A DNA stretch of 45,133 nucleotides. Source: Alphaproteobacteria bacterium (GTDB lineage: Bacteria; Pseudomonadota; Alphaproteobacteria; Acetobacterales; Acetobacteraceae). The notes under the pieces were generated by a model that was not told the DNA's origin, made no database searches, and saw only the letters and a list, made by a program, of their open reading frames with translations. The stretch is from the NCBI GenBank assembly GCA_016869715.1, contig VGDM01000020.1:1-45133 (forward strand), written 5' to 3'. This document shows, piece by piece, positions 33,879 to 41,642 of the stretch. Position 1 is the first letter of the stretch. Each line of letters starts with the position of its first letter. A program made the translations under genes and the position numbers.

Positions 33879-36074
33879 ATGAATGCCATCACAAACGCCT
33901 CCCGCCGTGGCCTGCTGGCGACGGTTTCCTCGGCTCTTGGTGCCTTCACCTTCGGCTTTCATGCGCCGCTGATGAAATCCGCTGCCGCGCAAGGCAGTGC
34001 TGGCGTGCCCGAGATCAATGTCTGGGTCGTGGTGCGGCCTGATGACACGGTGGTCATCCGTATTGCGCGTTCGGAAATGGGACAAGGCACGCTGACGGGC
34101 CTCGCGCAATTGGTTGCCGAGGAATTGGAATGCAATTGGTCAAAAGTCACCACGGAATATCCGACACCGGGCCAGAACCTGGCGCGCAATCGCGCCTGGG
34201 GGAATATGTCCACCGGTGGCAGCCGCGGCATTCGCGACAGCCATGATTATGTGCGCAAGGGTGGCGCGGCAGCGCGGATGATGCTGGTGCAGGCGGCGGC
34301 CAACGCATGGGGCGTGCCGGTTGGTGAATGCAGCGCGGCCAATAGCAGGATTATCCATGGCCCAAGCGGGCGCAGCACCAGCTTCGGCGCAGTGGCGGAA
34401 GCGGCGGCGCGCCTGACCCCGCCCACCGATATTCCCCTGAAGGACCCGAGAAATTGGAAGATTGCCGGCAAATCCATCGCGCGGCTGGATACGGCGGAAA
34501 AGCTGAATGGTAGCCAGGTCTATGGCATGGATTTGCGCCTGCCCGGCATGCTGAATGCAGCAATCCATGCCTGCCCGGTTTTTGGCGGCAAGATCGGCGC
34601 CATTGACAGCAAGGCGGCGGAAGCCATGCCCGGCGTCAAGCATGTGCTGCGCGTGGGTGACAATGCCGTGGCGGTAGTCGCTGATACCTGGTGGCGCGCC
34701 AAGAAAGCGCTGGATGCGGTAAAGATCACTTGGGATGAGGGGCAGCATGCCAGCGCATCCTCCGCTGCCTTTGCCGAGGTCATCAAGGCAGGTCTGGATG
34801 CGCCTGAAGCGGCGGTCGGCAATCGCAATGGCGATGCGCGGGCAGCGCTGGCGGCGCGGGCCAAGCGCATTGAAGCGGTTTATGGCTACCCGCATCAGAA
34901 CCATGCCTGCATGGAGACGATGAACGCGACCGCGCTTTGGACGCCAGAGCGTTGCGAGGTTTGGACGCCAACACAGAATGGTGAAGCGGCACTCGCTGCA
35001 ACTGCTGAAGCCGCCGGCCTGCCGCCGGCGCGGTGTGAGGTGCATAAGATCCACCTTGGCGGCGGCTTTGGGCGGCGCGGCGCGGTGCATGATTGGGTGC
35101 GTCAGGCGGTTGCGATTGCCAAGCAGGTTCCGGGTACGCCGATCAAAATGATCTGGTCGCGCGAGGAAGATATGCTGCAAGGCCGCTTCCACCCGGTGAC
35201 CATGTGCAAGTTGCAAGGTGGCTTGGATGCGCAGGGTAATCTGGTTGGCCTGCATATACGGATTTCCGGCCAATCCATCGTCGCCGGCATTTTCCCGCAA
35301 AACATCCGTGATGGGCGCGACCCGGTGGCGTTTCAGGGGCTGAATGCCAGCGGTGGGGAAGCGGATATCGGCTATACCATCCCGAACCTGCTGATTGATC
35401 ACGCCATGCGCAACCCGCATGTACCGCCTGGCTTCTGGCGTGGAGTGAACCTGAACCAAAACGCGATTTATCTTGAATGCTTCATGGATGAATTGGCCCT
35501 TGCGGCGGGCAAGGACCCCTTGGCGTTTCGACGCGCGCTGATGGCCAATCATCCGCGCCATTTGGCTGTCCTGAACGCGGTGGCGGAACGCGTGGGTTGG
35601 GGTAGCACTGCCGCGCCGGTGAACGGCCAGCAAGTGTTCCGGGGCCTCGCTCAGACCCATGGCTTTGGCAGCTATGTCGCGGCCTGCGCTGAAGTTTCCG
35701 TCAGCGATAAGGGAGGGCTCAAAATCCATCGCATTGTTGCGGCCACGGATTGCGGCCATGCGGTCAACCCACAGCAGATCGAAATGCAGGTGGAAGGATC
35801 CTTTGTCTATGGGCTGTCAGCCGCGCTGCATAGCGAATGCACCGTGAAGAATGGCAGTATCGAGCAGGCGAATTTCGATACCTACCAGGTGCTGCGCATG
35901 GATGAGATGCCGAAGGTTGAGACCATCATCCTGCAATCGGGTGGCTTCTGGGGCGGTGTTGGCGAACCCACCATCGCTGTCGCTGCGCCGGCAGTGCTGA
36001 ATGCGATCTTTGCCGCGACCGGCAAGCGGGTGCGGCATTTGCCGGTGAAGCATGCTGACCTCAAGCGAGCGTGA
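33879..36074 (+). CDS. molybdopterin-binding large subunit (isoquinoline 1-oxidoreductase/aldehyde dehydrogenase type)
   Basis: This 731-residue catalytic subunit carries a molybdenum cytosine dinucleotide-type cofactor. A Tat signal is visible (SRRGLLATVSSALGAFTFG, cleavage near AAA), so the complex is periplasmic. Cofactor-binding landmarks are SEMGQGTLTGLAQLVAEELE, LGGGFGRRGAVHDW, GFWRGVNLNQNAIYLE and GGFWGGVGEP, with the catalytic base Glu696. Known relatives hydroxylate N-heterocycles or oxidise aldehydes and hand electrons to a cytochrome. The substrate is not determinable. It is 14 bases after the iron-sulfur gene and overlaps soxX by four bases (GTGA), which joins the hydroxylase and sox genes into one unit. 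Confidence 0.93.
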   Translation: MNAITNASRRGLLATVSSALGAFTFGFHAPLMKSAAAQGSAGVPEINVWVVVRPDDTVVIRIARSEMGQGTLTGLAQLVAEELECNWSKVTTEYPTPGQNLARNRAWGNMSTGGSRGIRDSHDYVRKGGAAARMMLVQAAANAWGVPVGECSAANSRIIHGPSGRSTSFGAVAEAAARLTPPTDIPLKDPRNWKIAGKSIARLDTAEKLNGSQVYGMDLRLPGMLNAAIHACPVFGGKIGAIDSKAAEAMPGVKHVLRVGDNAVAVVADTWWRAKKALDAVKITWDEGQHASASSAAFAEVIKAGLDAPEAAVGNRNGDARAALAARAKRIEAVYGYPHQNHACMETMNATALWTPERCEVWTPTQNGEAALAATAEAAGLPPARCEVHKIHLGGGFGRRGAVHDWVRQAVAIAKQVPGTPIKMIWSREEDMLQGRFHPVTMCKLQGGLDAQGNLVGLHIRISGQSIVAGIFPQNIRDGRDPVAFQGLNASGGEADIGYTIPNLLIDHAMRNPHVPPGFWRGVNLNQNAIYLECFMDELALAAGKDPLAFRRALMANHPRHLAVLNAVAERVGWGSTAAPVNGQQVFRGLAQTHGFGSYVAACAEVSVSDKGGLKIHRIVAATDCGHAVNPQQIEMQVEGSFVYGLSAALHSECTVKNGSIEQANFDTYQVLRMDEMPKVETIILQSGGFWGGVGEPTIAVAAPAVLNAIFAATGKRVRHLPVKHADLKRA

Positions 36075-36523
36075 GGAGAGCGCGGTTACTGGCAAGCCTG
36101 CTGCTGACCGTGGCAATGCCCGCCATGGCCAGCGCGCAGGCACCAATGGTGGCAAGTGATGCGGTGGTTCAATCGCTGACAGGCAGCGCGGGTGATACAG
36201 CCCGTGGGCGTGCGATTGTCGCTGATCGGCAGAAGGGTTTTTGCCTGCTTTGCCATAGCGGGCCATTCCCTGAAGAACCCCTGCAAGGCAATCTGGCGCC
36301 GAGCCTTGAAGGTGCCGGCAGTCGCTGGAATGAAGGGCAGTTACGGCTACGGCTGATGGACAATAAGCGCGTCAATCCGGAGAGCATCATGCCTGCCTAT
36401 CATCGGATCGAGGGCCTTAATCGTGTTGGGGCCAATTGGCGTGAGAGGCCGATATTGAGCGCGGCGGAGATCGAGGATGTGCTCGCCTTTCTCATGGGGC
36501 TGAAGGCGGAGAAGGCGCCATGA
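36071..36523 (+). CDS. soxX: sulfur oxidation c-type cytochrome SoxX
   Basis: This 150-residue periplasmic monoheme cytochrome has a signal peptide (LLASLLLTVAMPAMASAQA), heme motif CLLCH (Cys58, Cys61, His62) and axial Met107 in ESIMPAYHR. QGNLAPSLEGAGSRWNEGQL, RLMDNKRVNPESIMPAY and ILSAAEIEDVLAFL are the SoxX family blocks. With SoxA it forms SoxAX, which couples a thiol-carrying SoxY to a sulfur substrate while taking two electrons. The GTG start overlaps the hydroxylase large subunit by four bases, and its stop overlaps soxY by four. It is also a natural electron acceptor candidate for the hydroxylase. Confidence 0.9.
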   Translation: MRRARLLASLLLTVAMPAMASAQAPMVASDAVVQSLTGSAGDTARGRAIVADRQKGFCLLCHSGPFPEEPLQGNLAPSLEGAGSRWNEGQLRLRLMDNKRVNPESIMPAYHRIEGLNRVGANWRERPILSAAEIEDVLAFLMGLKAEKAP

Positions 36524-36957
36524 AAATCACACGGCGCGTTTTGCTGGCGGCACCAGGTGCGCTGTTATTGCCAGCGCCAACGCGTGCGGATCGGCAAAGC
36601 CTTTCTGAAGCCTTGCGGCAATTCACGGGCGGTCAGCCGATGCGCGAAGGGCGTGTGCGACTTGATGTCTCGCCGCTCGTGGAAAACGGCAATGCCGTGC
36701 CGATTTCGGTGGCGGTGGAAACATCCATGACTGCGGCGGATCATGTGCGCCGGATTGGCGTTTTCAATGAACGCAATCCGCAGCCCAATGTGATCATCGC
36801 GCAATTCGGGCCGCGATCCGGGCGGGCTTACCTCGCGACCCATATTCGCCTCGCGACCACTCAGGATTTGGTGGCGGTGGCGGAAATGAGTGATGGCAGT
36901 TTATGGGCGCAGCGCGTCATGGTGGTTGTCACCCTGGCCGCCTGCGTGGAGGGGTAA
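36520..36957 (+). CDS. soxY: sulfur carrier SoxY-like protein with altered swinging arm
   Basis: This 145-residue periplasmic carrier has a Tat-type signal (TRRVLLAAPGALLLPAPTRA), as expected for SoxY. Family blocks are VRLDVSPLVENGNAVPISV, FNERNPQPNVIIAQFGP and the beta-rich RLATTQDLVAVAEMSDGSLW. Canonical SoxY ends in GGCGG, whose cysteine carries the sulfur intermediate. Here the end is VVTLAACVEG, with Cys142 kept but placed fourth instead of third from the end and without the glycines. The arm would be one residue longer and stiffer, and could be tuned for other Sox partners or another cargo. It is followed by soxZ after three bases. Confidence 0.88.
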   Translation: MKITRRVLLAAPGALLLPAPTRADRQSLSEALRQFTGGQPMREGRVRLDVSPLVENGNAVPISVAVETSMTAADHVRRIGVFNERNPQPNVIIAQFGPRSGRAYLATHIRLATTQDLVAVAEMSDGSLWAQRVMVVVTLAACVEG

Positions 36958-36960
36958 GCC

Positions 36961-37281
36961 ATGGCACGCGTGTTGCTACGGGTCCCGACATCGGCGGAGA
37001 AAGGCGCGGTGATTGAAATGCGTGCTTTGATCCAGCATGTCATGGAAACCGGCTATCGCCCAAATGCCGAAGGTGTCTTGCAGCCACGCGATATCATCTG
37101 GAATTTCACCTGCCGCTATGATGGGGAGGTTGTTTTCAACGCGACCCTATCGCCGGCCATCGCGGCCAATCCCTTCATCGCCTTCACCACCATCGCGACG
37201 CAATCCGGCCCGATCAGCTTTACCTGGGAAGGCGATAACGGCTTCGCGCAGACTGAGACGCGCCACATTACCGTGACATGA
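36961..37281 (+). CDS. soxZ: sulfur carrier subunit SoxZ
   Basis: This 106-residue immunoglobulin-like partner of SoxY has no own signal and is normally exported as a complex with Tat-targeted SoxY. The family signature is clear: RVPTSAEKGAVIEMRALIQH followed by METGYRPNAEGVLQPRDI, then FTCRYDGEVVFNATLSPAIA, AANPFIAF and ISFTWEGDNG. It follows soxY by three bases and overlaps soxA by four. Conservation here is stronger than in SoxY, which suggests a functional SoxYZ dimer. Confidence 0.93.
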   Translation: MARVLLRVPTSAEKGAVIEMRALIQHVMETGYRPNAEGVLQPRDIIWNFTCRYDGEVVFNATLSPAIAANPFIAFTTIATQSGPISFTWEGDNGFAQTETRHITVT

Positions 37282-38030
37282 AGCGCATCATTGCCGCGCT
37301 GCTGGCCTGTTGTTCAGTGGCGGTGGCTGAGGAAAGGCGTTCAGGGCTTTTCGATATGCGCCCTGAAGCCCAGGCGATGCAGCGTGATGACAGCATGAAT
37401 CCAGGCATGTTGTGGGTGCTGGATGGGGAAGCGCTGTGGGGCCGCAAACCCAACCCTGCAGCGCAATCCTGCGCCGATTGCCATGGTGATGCGGCAAGCA
37501 GCATGCGCGGTGTCGCAGCGCGGTATCCTGCCTTTGACGCAGCGCAGGGTGCGGCGATTGATCTGGCCGGGCGCATCATCCAATGCCGCGAAACACGGCA
37601 AGGCAGCGCGCCCTTGGCGCGTGAAGGCCAGGAACTTCTAGCGCTGACCAGTTATGTCGCGCATCAATCGCGCGGCCTGCCGATTGCGCCGCCGGATGAT
37701 GCCGGCATGCGCGCCGCGCGCGCCCAGGGGCAGAGCATTTACATGACGCAGCTCGGGCAGCTCGATCTGTCTTGTGCGCAATGCCATGATGACAATGCTG
37801 GCCGCAGGCTTGCCGGCAGCGTCATTCCGCAAGGCCATCCGACAGGCTATCCGATCTATCGTCTGGAATGGCAGGGTGTCGGTTCGCTGCAACGGCGCCT
37901 GCGCGGTTGCATGGTGGGTGTGCGCGCCGAGCCCTTTGCTTATGGATCGGCGGCATTCATCGCCATTGAGGCCTTTTTGATGGAAAGGGCGCGCGGGATG
38001 GAAGTTGAAACACCCGGGATCAGGCCGTGA
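37278..38030 (+). CDS. soxA: sulfur oxidation diheme cytochrome SoxA
   Basis: This 250-residue periplasmic SoxA carries two heme motifs: CADCH (Cys65, Cys68, His69) and CAQCH (Cys166, Cys169, His170). Cys103 (IIQCRETR) is in position to ligate the first heme, and Cys211 in RRLRGCMVGVRAEPFAYGS is the active-site cysteine that carries a persulfide in characterised SoxA. A Sec signal ends near SVAVA. The TPGIRP terminus is typical. With SoxX it forms the SoxAX enzyme that attaches the substrate to SoxYZ. Catalytic residues look intact. It is the last gene of the block, convergent with the exporter gene, 19 bases away. Confidence 0.93.
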   Translation: MKRIIAALLACCSVAVAEERRSGLFDMRPEAQAMQRDDSMNPGMLWVLDGEALWGRKPNPAAQSCADCHGDAASSMRGVAARYPAFDAAQGAAIDLAGRIIQCRETRQGSAPLAREGQELLALTSYVAHQSRGLPIAPPDDAGMRAARAQGQSIYMTQLGQLDLSCAQCHDDNAGRRLAGSVIPQGHPTGYPIYRLEWQGVGSLQRRLRGCMVGVRAEPFAYGSAAFIAIEAFLMERARGMEVETPGIRP

Positions 38031-38049
38031 AACACTGTTGCGTCATCGT

Positions 38050-38820
38050 TTACAGCAGAAATCCGCGCAACAACCCAAACATCCCCGTGCAGAACAGAAT
38101 GGTCAAAGCCACCTGCCGGTAAAGCTGTTCATTGCCAATGCCCTGAAAGGCGCGCCCGCCTACCCAGGCGCCCAGCACCATGACCGGTAGTAAAATCGCG
38201 GCCCGGATCAGCGCCGTCACCCCGGCAACGCCTGAGGCCATGACAATCGCAATCAGCAAAAATTGCGTCAGGAAATAATAGGTGACGATATTGGCGCGGT
38301 TCACCTGCGGCGGGTCATTGCCGGAGAGCAGATAAAGCAGCACCGGCGGGCCGCCGACACTTGTGGTCGCCATCATGGCACCTGAAATGGCGCCAACCAG
38401 AATGGTGGCCGGCTGGCTTCTGCGTCCCTTGTAGCGCCAGCCACTCCACATGATCACCACAAAGAAAACGATCACCGCGGAGACCGATGTGATGATCGCA
38501 TTCTTGTCCACATTCGTAAGCAGCCAGACACCAAGCGGCATGGCGGCGCAGGCCGCGATGCTCATCGGCGTCAGCAGCTTCCAATCGGCCTGATGGCGTA
38601 CCTGCGGAAATAATTGGAAGGAGACGATCAATTCAATCGCCACCACCGTCACCACCATATCGGCCGAGCCGAACAGCATGGCGAAGATCGGCGCCATCAG
38701 CATTGCGGACCCGAAACCCGCAAAGCCGCGCATCAGCCCCGCGACGAACGTCACGCCAAGCGCGGTCCAGATATTGATGCCATCAAAAATCAGCGCGAGA
38801 TGCGCTGCGATATCGGGCAC
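38050..38820 (-). CDS. TauE/SafE (TSUP) family anion exporter
   Basis: This 256-residue inner-membrane protein has about seven to eight hydrophobic segments and the two family repeats. Repeat one is GLMRGFAGFGSAMLMAPIFA and repeat two begins GAISGAMMATTSVGGPPVLL. Members export sulfite, sulfoacetate or other organosulfonates. It ends 19 bases from the soxA stop on the opposite strand, so it is not in the sox operon. Its start is 15 bases after a TctC-type gene, with which it probably forms an operon. Its position next to sox genes suggests sulfite or sulfonate as cargo, but TSUP proteins vary. Confidence 0.88.
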   Translation of the reverse strand: MPDIAAHLALIFDGINIWTALGVTFVAGLMRGFAGFGSAMLMAPIFAMLFGSADMVVTVVAIELIVSFQLFPQVRHQADWKLLTPMSIAACAAMPLGVWLLTNVDKNAIITSVSAVIVFFVVIMWSGWRYKGRRSQPATILVGAISGAMMATTSVGGPPVLLYLLSGNDPPQVNRANIVTYYFLTQFLLIAIVMASGVAGVTALIRAAILLPVMVLGAWVGGRAFQGIGNEQLYRQVALTILFCTGMFGLLRGFLL

Positions 38821-38835
38821 AGGATCAGGCTTGCA

Positions 38836-39804
38836 TCATTGCGGTTGGATGCCAATGCGCTTCGCGAGCGCGCCATACATCTCTCGCTCGCGGCGGACAC
38901 GTTCGGCGAAAACACTGCCGCCTTCAAAGGCCGGCACAATGCCGGCCGGGGCCATGGCGCTGGCGACTTCGGGCATGGCGGTGGCTTGCCTTAGCGCCTC
39001 AGTCAGTCGCGCCACTGCGGCAGGTGGCATGGAAGCGGGGGCGGCGACGCCAAACCAAGGAATGGCGAGCGCGCGTTCCAGCCCGATCTCGGCCAGCGTC
39101 GGCACATTGGGCAGTGATGGATTTCGGTTCTCGCCAATCGTCGCAATGCCAATGAGCTTGCCATCATTCACCGCCGGCACAGCAACCGAATCAAACAACA
39201 ACTGCACGCGTCCGGCCAGCGCATCGGTGAGGGATGGCGCGGAACCACGATAGGGCACATGTTCCAGCCTGATGCCGGTGACATCGCCGAAAAGTTCTCC
39301 GGTCAATTGCGTGATGGTACCAGGCCCGGCGGAGCCGAAACGCAATTGCCCAGGATTGGCCTTGCCATAGGCGATCAGCCCGGCTGCGTCGCGGAAGGGC
39401 AAGGATGGATGAGACGCAATAACACTATAGCCAAGCGTGATGCGCGCGACGGGGATAAAGGCCGTTGCGGGATCATAGGGCAGTTGCGCCATGACATGCG
39501 GGCTGATGGTCAGCACCGCGGTTGGAAAAATCAGCACCGTATGGCCATCGCGCGATTGCGCGACTGCTTGCGCGCCAATGCTGCCCCCTGCCCCGGCGCG
39601 ATTTTCGATCACCACGGGCTGGCCCAGAATGCGCGAAAGCGGTTCCATCAACGGCCGCGTTGAAACATCCGAAGGCCCGCCGGGCGGATAGGGCACGAGC
39701 AAGGTCACTGGCCGCGTCGGCCAATCCGCCGCGCGTGCAAGGTAGGGCAGGCTGAGCGCGGTTGCGGTCAAGGCGCCAAGCCCGCGCCGAGTAATGTTTT
39801 GCAT
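38836..39804 (-). CDS. TctC/Bug-family periplasmic substrate-binding protein
   Basis: This 322-residue periplasmic binding protein has a Tat-like signal (TRRGLGALTATALSLPYLARA), the RPVTLLVPYPPGGPSDV start of the mature domain and the VENRAGAGGSIGAQAVA ligand loop. No TctA or TctB gene is nearby. It precedes the TauE/SafE gene by 15 bases on the same strand, an arrangement that may couple sensing or capture with transport of the same compound. It differs from the TctC-type protein at 25363 by too much to be a recent duplicate. Confidence 0.9.
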   Translation of the reverse strand: MQNITRRGLGALTATALSLPYLARAADWPTRPVTLLVPYPPGGPSDVSTRPLMEPLSRILGQPVVIENRAGAGGSIGAQAVAQSRDGHTVLIFPTAVLTISPHVMAQLPYDPATAFIPVARITLGYSVIASHPSLPFRDAAGLIAYGKANPGQLRFGSAGPGTITQLTGELFGDVTGIRLEHVPYRGSAPSLTDALAGRVQLLFDSVAVPAVNDGKLIGIATIGENRNPSLPNVPTLAEIGLERALAIPWFGVAAPASMPPAAVARLTEALRQATAMPEVASAMAPAGIVPAFEGGSVFAERVRREREMYGALAKRIGIQPQ

Positions 39805-39903
39805 GTGTATGACGCCCCCTGGTGATTGTTTTTATTGATGGGGAGAGGTTACCCCAAGCAGAGGAAAACCCAAAGGTGGCGGTGACTTGCGGAAGCATGG
39901 GGG

Positions 39904-39980
39904 TGGCGCGCCCTGGTGGATTCGAACCACCGACCCACAGCTTAGAAGGCTGTTGCTCTATCCAACTGAGCTAAGGGCGC
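39904..39980 (-). tRNA. tRNA-Arg (anticodon TCT), CCA encoded
   Basis: The minus strand folds as a standard tRNA. The acceptor pairs GCGCCCT with AGGGCGC, and the D-arm contains TAGCTCAGTTGGATAGAGCA. The anticodon stem is ACAGC/GCTGT around loop CTTCTAA, and the T-arm is GGTGG-TTCGAAT-CCACC. The anticodon TCT reads AGA and AGG arginine codons. The discriminator G is followed by an encoded CCA (39904-39906). The NDUFS4-like gene ends 15 bases upstream on the same strand. Confidence 0.97.
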
Positions 39981-39995
39981 CCTGAAAACGCAACG

Positions 39996-40322
39996 TCAAT
40001 GCGACCAATTCTCATGCCGGCCGAATTTGAAATTATCGGCATAGACTTTCGGCTTGATGGCACCCGCGGCCTTGGCTGGCGCTTCGGCTTCATAACGCAG
40101 GCCCTGCACCTCGGCATAGGCAATCGCCTGATCGCGGGTATCGAACTGCAGCGTCACCTGCTTTGCCGTATCGGCCGAGCCATACCAGCCCACCAATTGA
40201 TCAGCACGCTGCGCTTCGCTCGGCACGAAACTCAGCACCCACCCTGCCTTTGCGGCGCGGCCGGATTGCATGGCGGATTTCGCCGGCTGGTAGATGCGCG
40301 CAAAACCTTTGGCTTCGGACAT
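39996..40322 (-). CDS. ETC complex I subunit, NDUFS4-like
   Basis: This 108-residue homologue of the mitochondrial 18-kDa complex I subunit NDUFS4 is found in alphaproteobacteria. Family blocks are ARIYQPAKSAMQSGRAAKAG, WYGSADTAKQVTLQFDTRDQ and the conserved end YADNFKFGRHENWSH. It is a peripheral accessory subunit of NADH:quinone oxidoreductase. The ATG at 40322 is chosen because the family begins close to the SAKGFARIY-type strand; the ORF upstream adds 18 basic, unrelated residues. It is divergent from the class V aminotransferase. Confidence 0.9.
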   Translation of the reverse strand: MSEAKGFARIYQPAKSAMQSGRAAKAGWVLSFVPSEAQRADQLVGWYGSADTAKQVTLQFDTRDQAIAYAEVQGLRYEAEAPAKAAGAIKPKVYADNFKFGRHENWSH

Positions 40323-40453
40323 TGGCTTACCTCTTCCTCTGACGCCTCTTGTCCAACATTCGGCGGCGAATCTCAAGCGAAAGCGGTGGCTTTCCCTGGC
40401 CTACGAACTGCCCCTAAGCTTGTGGCGCCCACGCCCAACCAAGGAACCCCGCC

Positions 40454-41596
40454 ATGCTGCCCTGCCAACGCGATGCCTTCGATATCCCGCGGGATGTCTG
40501 CTACCTCAACGCGGCCTCCTGGAGCCCCCTGCCCCGCGCCGTTCAGGCCGCCGGGCATGACGGGGTGGAGCGTAAGGCACGCCCCTGGGAGGTGGACCCT
40601 GGCCTTGCCCGCGCTCAGCACGAAAGAACCCGCGCTGCCGCCGCAGCCCTGATTGGCGCGGCGCCTGAGGATGTGGCGCTGATCCCCTCGGTCTCCTATG
40701 GCGTGGCCGTGGCGGGCAAGATTTTTGCGCCCCCCGCTGGCACGCGGGTTTTGCTGGTGGAAGACGACCATTCCTCCCCCGTCCTGGAATGGATGACGCG
40801 CGCCGCGGCCCAGGGTTTTGTGGTGGAGGTGGTGCGCCGCCCCGCCAATGGTGATTGGACCTCTTCCGTGCTGGAAGCCATCGCGCGGCCCGGTGCGGCG
40901 CCGGTTTCGCTCGCCTCAATCTCCTCCGTGCATTGGGCCGATGGTGGGGCGATTGATATCGCGGCCATCGGGCCTGCCTTGCGCGCCATAGGTGCGACGC
41001 TATTGGTGGATGCGACACATGGTGCCGGCGTAACACTGATTGATGTCGCAACCCTCGATCCCGATTTTTTGATTTTCCCGACCTACAAATGGGTGCTCGG
41101 GCCTTATGGCCGCGCCTTCATGTATATCGCCAAGCGTCGGCAGGAAGGCGTGCCATTGGAGCAAACGGGTTTTGGCCGCCGCGCCATCGCATCCGAAGCT
41201 GCACCCTATTTGAAGGACACGAGCTTTGCCCCCACCGCGCGCCGGTTTGATATGGGGGAGCGCGATCATTTCATCTCCCTCGAAATGGCGGCCGTGGGCA
41301 TGGAGATGATGGCTGAATGGGGCCCGGCTGCCATCAGCGAAAGGCTTGGCGTGCTGACAGATCGGTTGGCTGACGGCCTGGCAGCGCAAGGTGCGGCGCT
41401 CACCGAAAAGCGCTTTCGCGTGCCGCATATTTTGAGCCTCGCCTTTCCGGATAGCATGCCGGAGGGGCTGATTGAAAAACTGGCGGCTTCAGGCGCGCAT
41501 GTCGCACCCCGGCTTGGGCGCCTGCGCATCAGCCCGCATGTCTATAATGATGAGGCTGATATTGACCGCTTTCTGGAGATTTGGAGCAGCATTTGA
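40454..41596 (+). CDS. class V aminotransferase family protein (PLP-dependent)
   Basis: This 380-residue PLP enzyme has the fold of the aminotransferase class V/cysteine desulfurase group. It begins YLNAASWSPLP. Cofactor residues are Asp186 and His189 in LLVDATHGAG, and Lys212 in FPTYKWVLGPYG forms the Schiff base. No mobile active-site cysteine loop of cysteine desulfurases is evident; the region near the C-terminus reads SGAHVAPRLGRLRISPHVYN. Relatives include isopenicillin-N-epimerase-like and kynureninase-like proteins with unassigned reactions. Its neighbours give no pathway clue. Confidence 0.87.
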   Translation: MLPCQRDAFDIPRDVCYLNAASWSPLPRAVQAAGHDGVERKARPWEVDPGLARAQHERTRAAAAALIGAAPEDVALIPSVSYGVAVAGKIFAPPAGTRVLLVEDDHSSPVLEWMTRAAAQGFVVEVVRRPANGDWTSSVLEAIARPGAAPVSLASISSVHWADGGAIDIAAIGPALRAIGATLLVDATHGAGVTLIDVATLDPDFLIFPTYKWVLGPYGRAFMYIAKRRQEGVPLEQTGFGRRAIASEAAPYLKDTSFAPTARRFDMGERDHFISLEMAAVGMEMMAEWGPAAISERLGVLTDRLADGLAAQGAALTEKRFRVPHILSLAFPDSMPEGLIEKLAASGAHVAPRLGRLRISPHVYNDEADIDRFLEIWSSI

Positions 41597-41626
41597 GCGG
41601 CTGATTCACCGCTTCGGTGATGCCGC
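41597..41626. terminator. hairpin between convergent genes, possible terminator
   Basis: An inner stem TCACCG/CGGTGA with a three-base loop is extended by an outer stem GCGGC/GCCGC across a small internal loop. It fills the 46-base gap between the aminotransferase and monooxygenase stops. Neither side has a T-run, so termination efficiency is uncertain. Confidence 0.45.
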
Positions 41627-41642
41627 CTACGCGGATCAGACG

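Noticed and set aside
34140..35759. A 539-codon minus-strand open frame opposite the molybdenum hydroxylase large subunit
   Set aside because: The plus strand encodes clear cofactor motifs throughout; the antisense frame is a GC-rich shadow.
39904..39980. tRNA-Arg as an attachment site for an integrated element
   Set aside because: No integrase gene and no repeated tRNA 3' segment were seen on either side.
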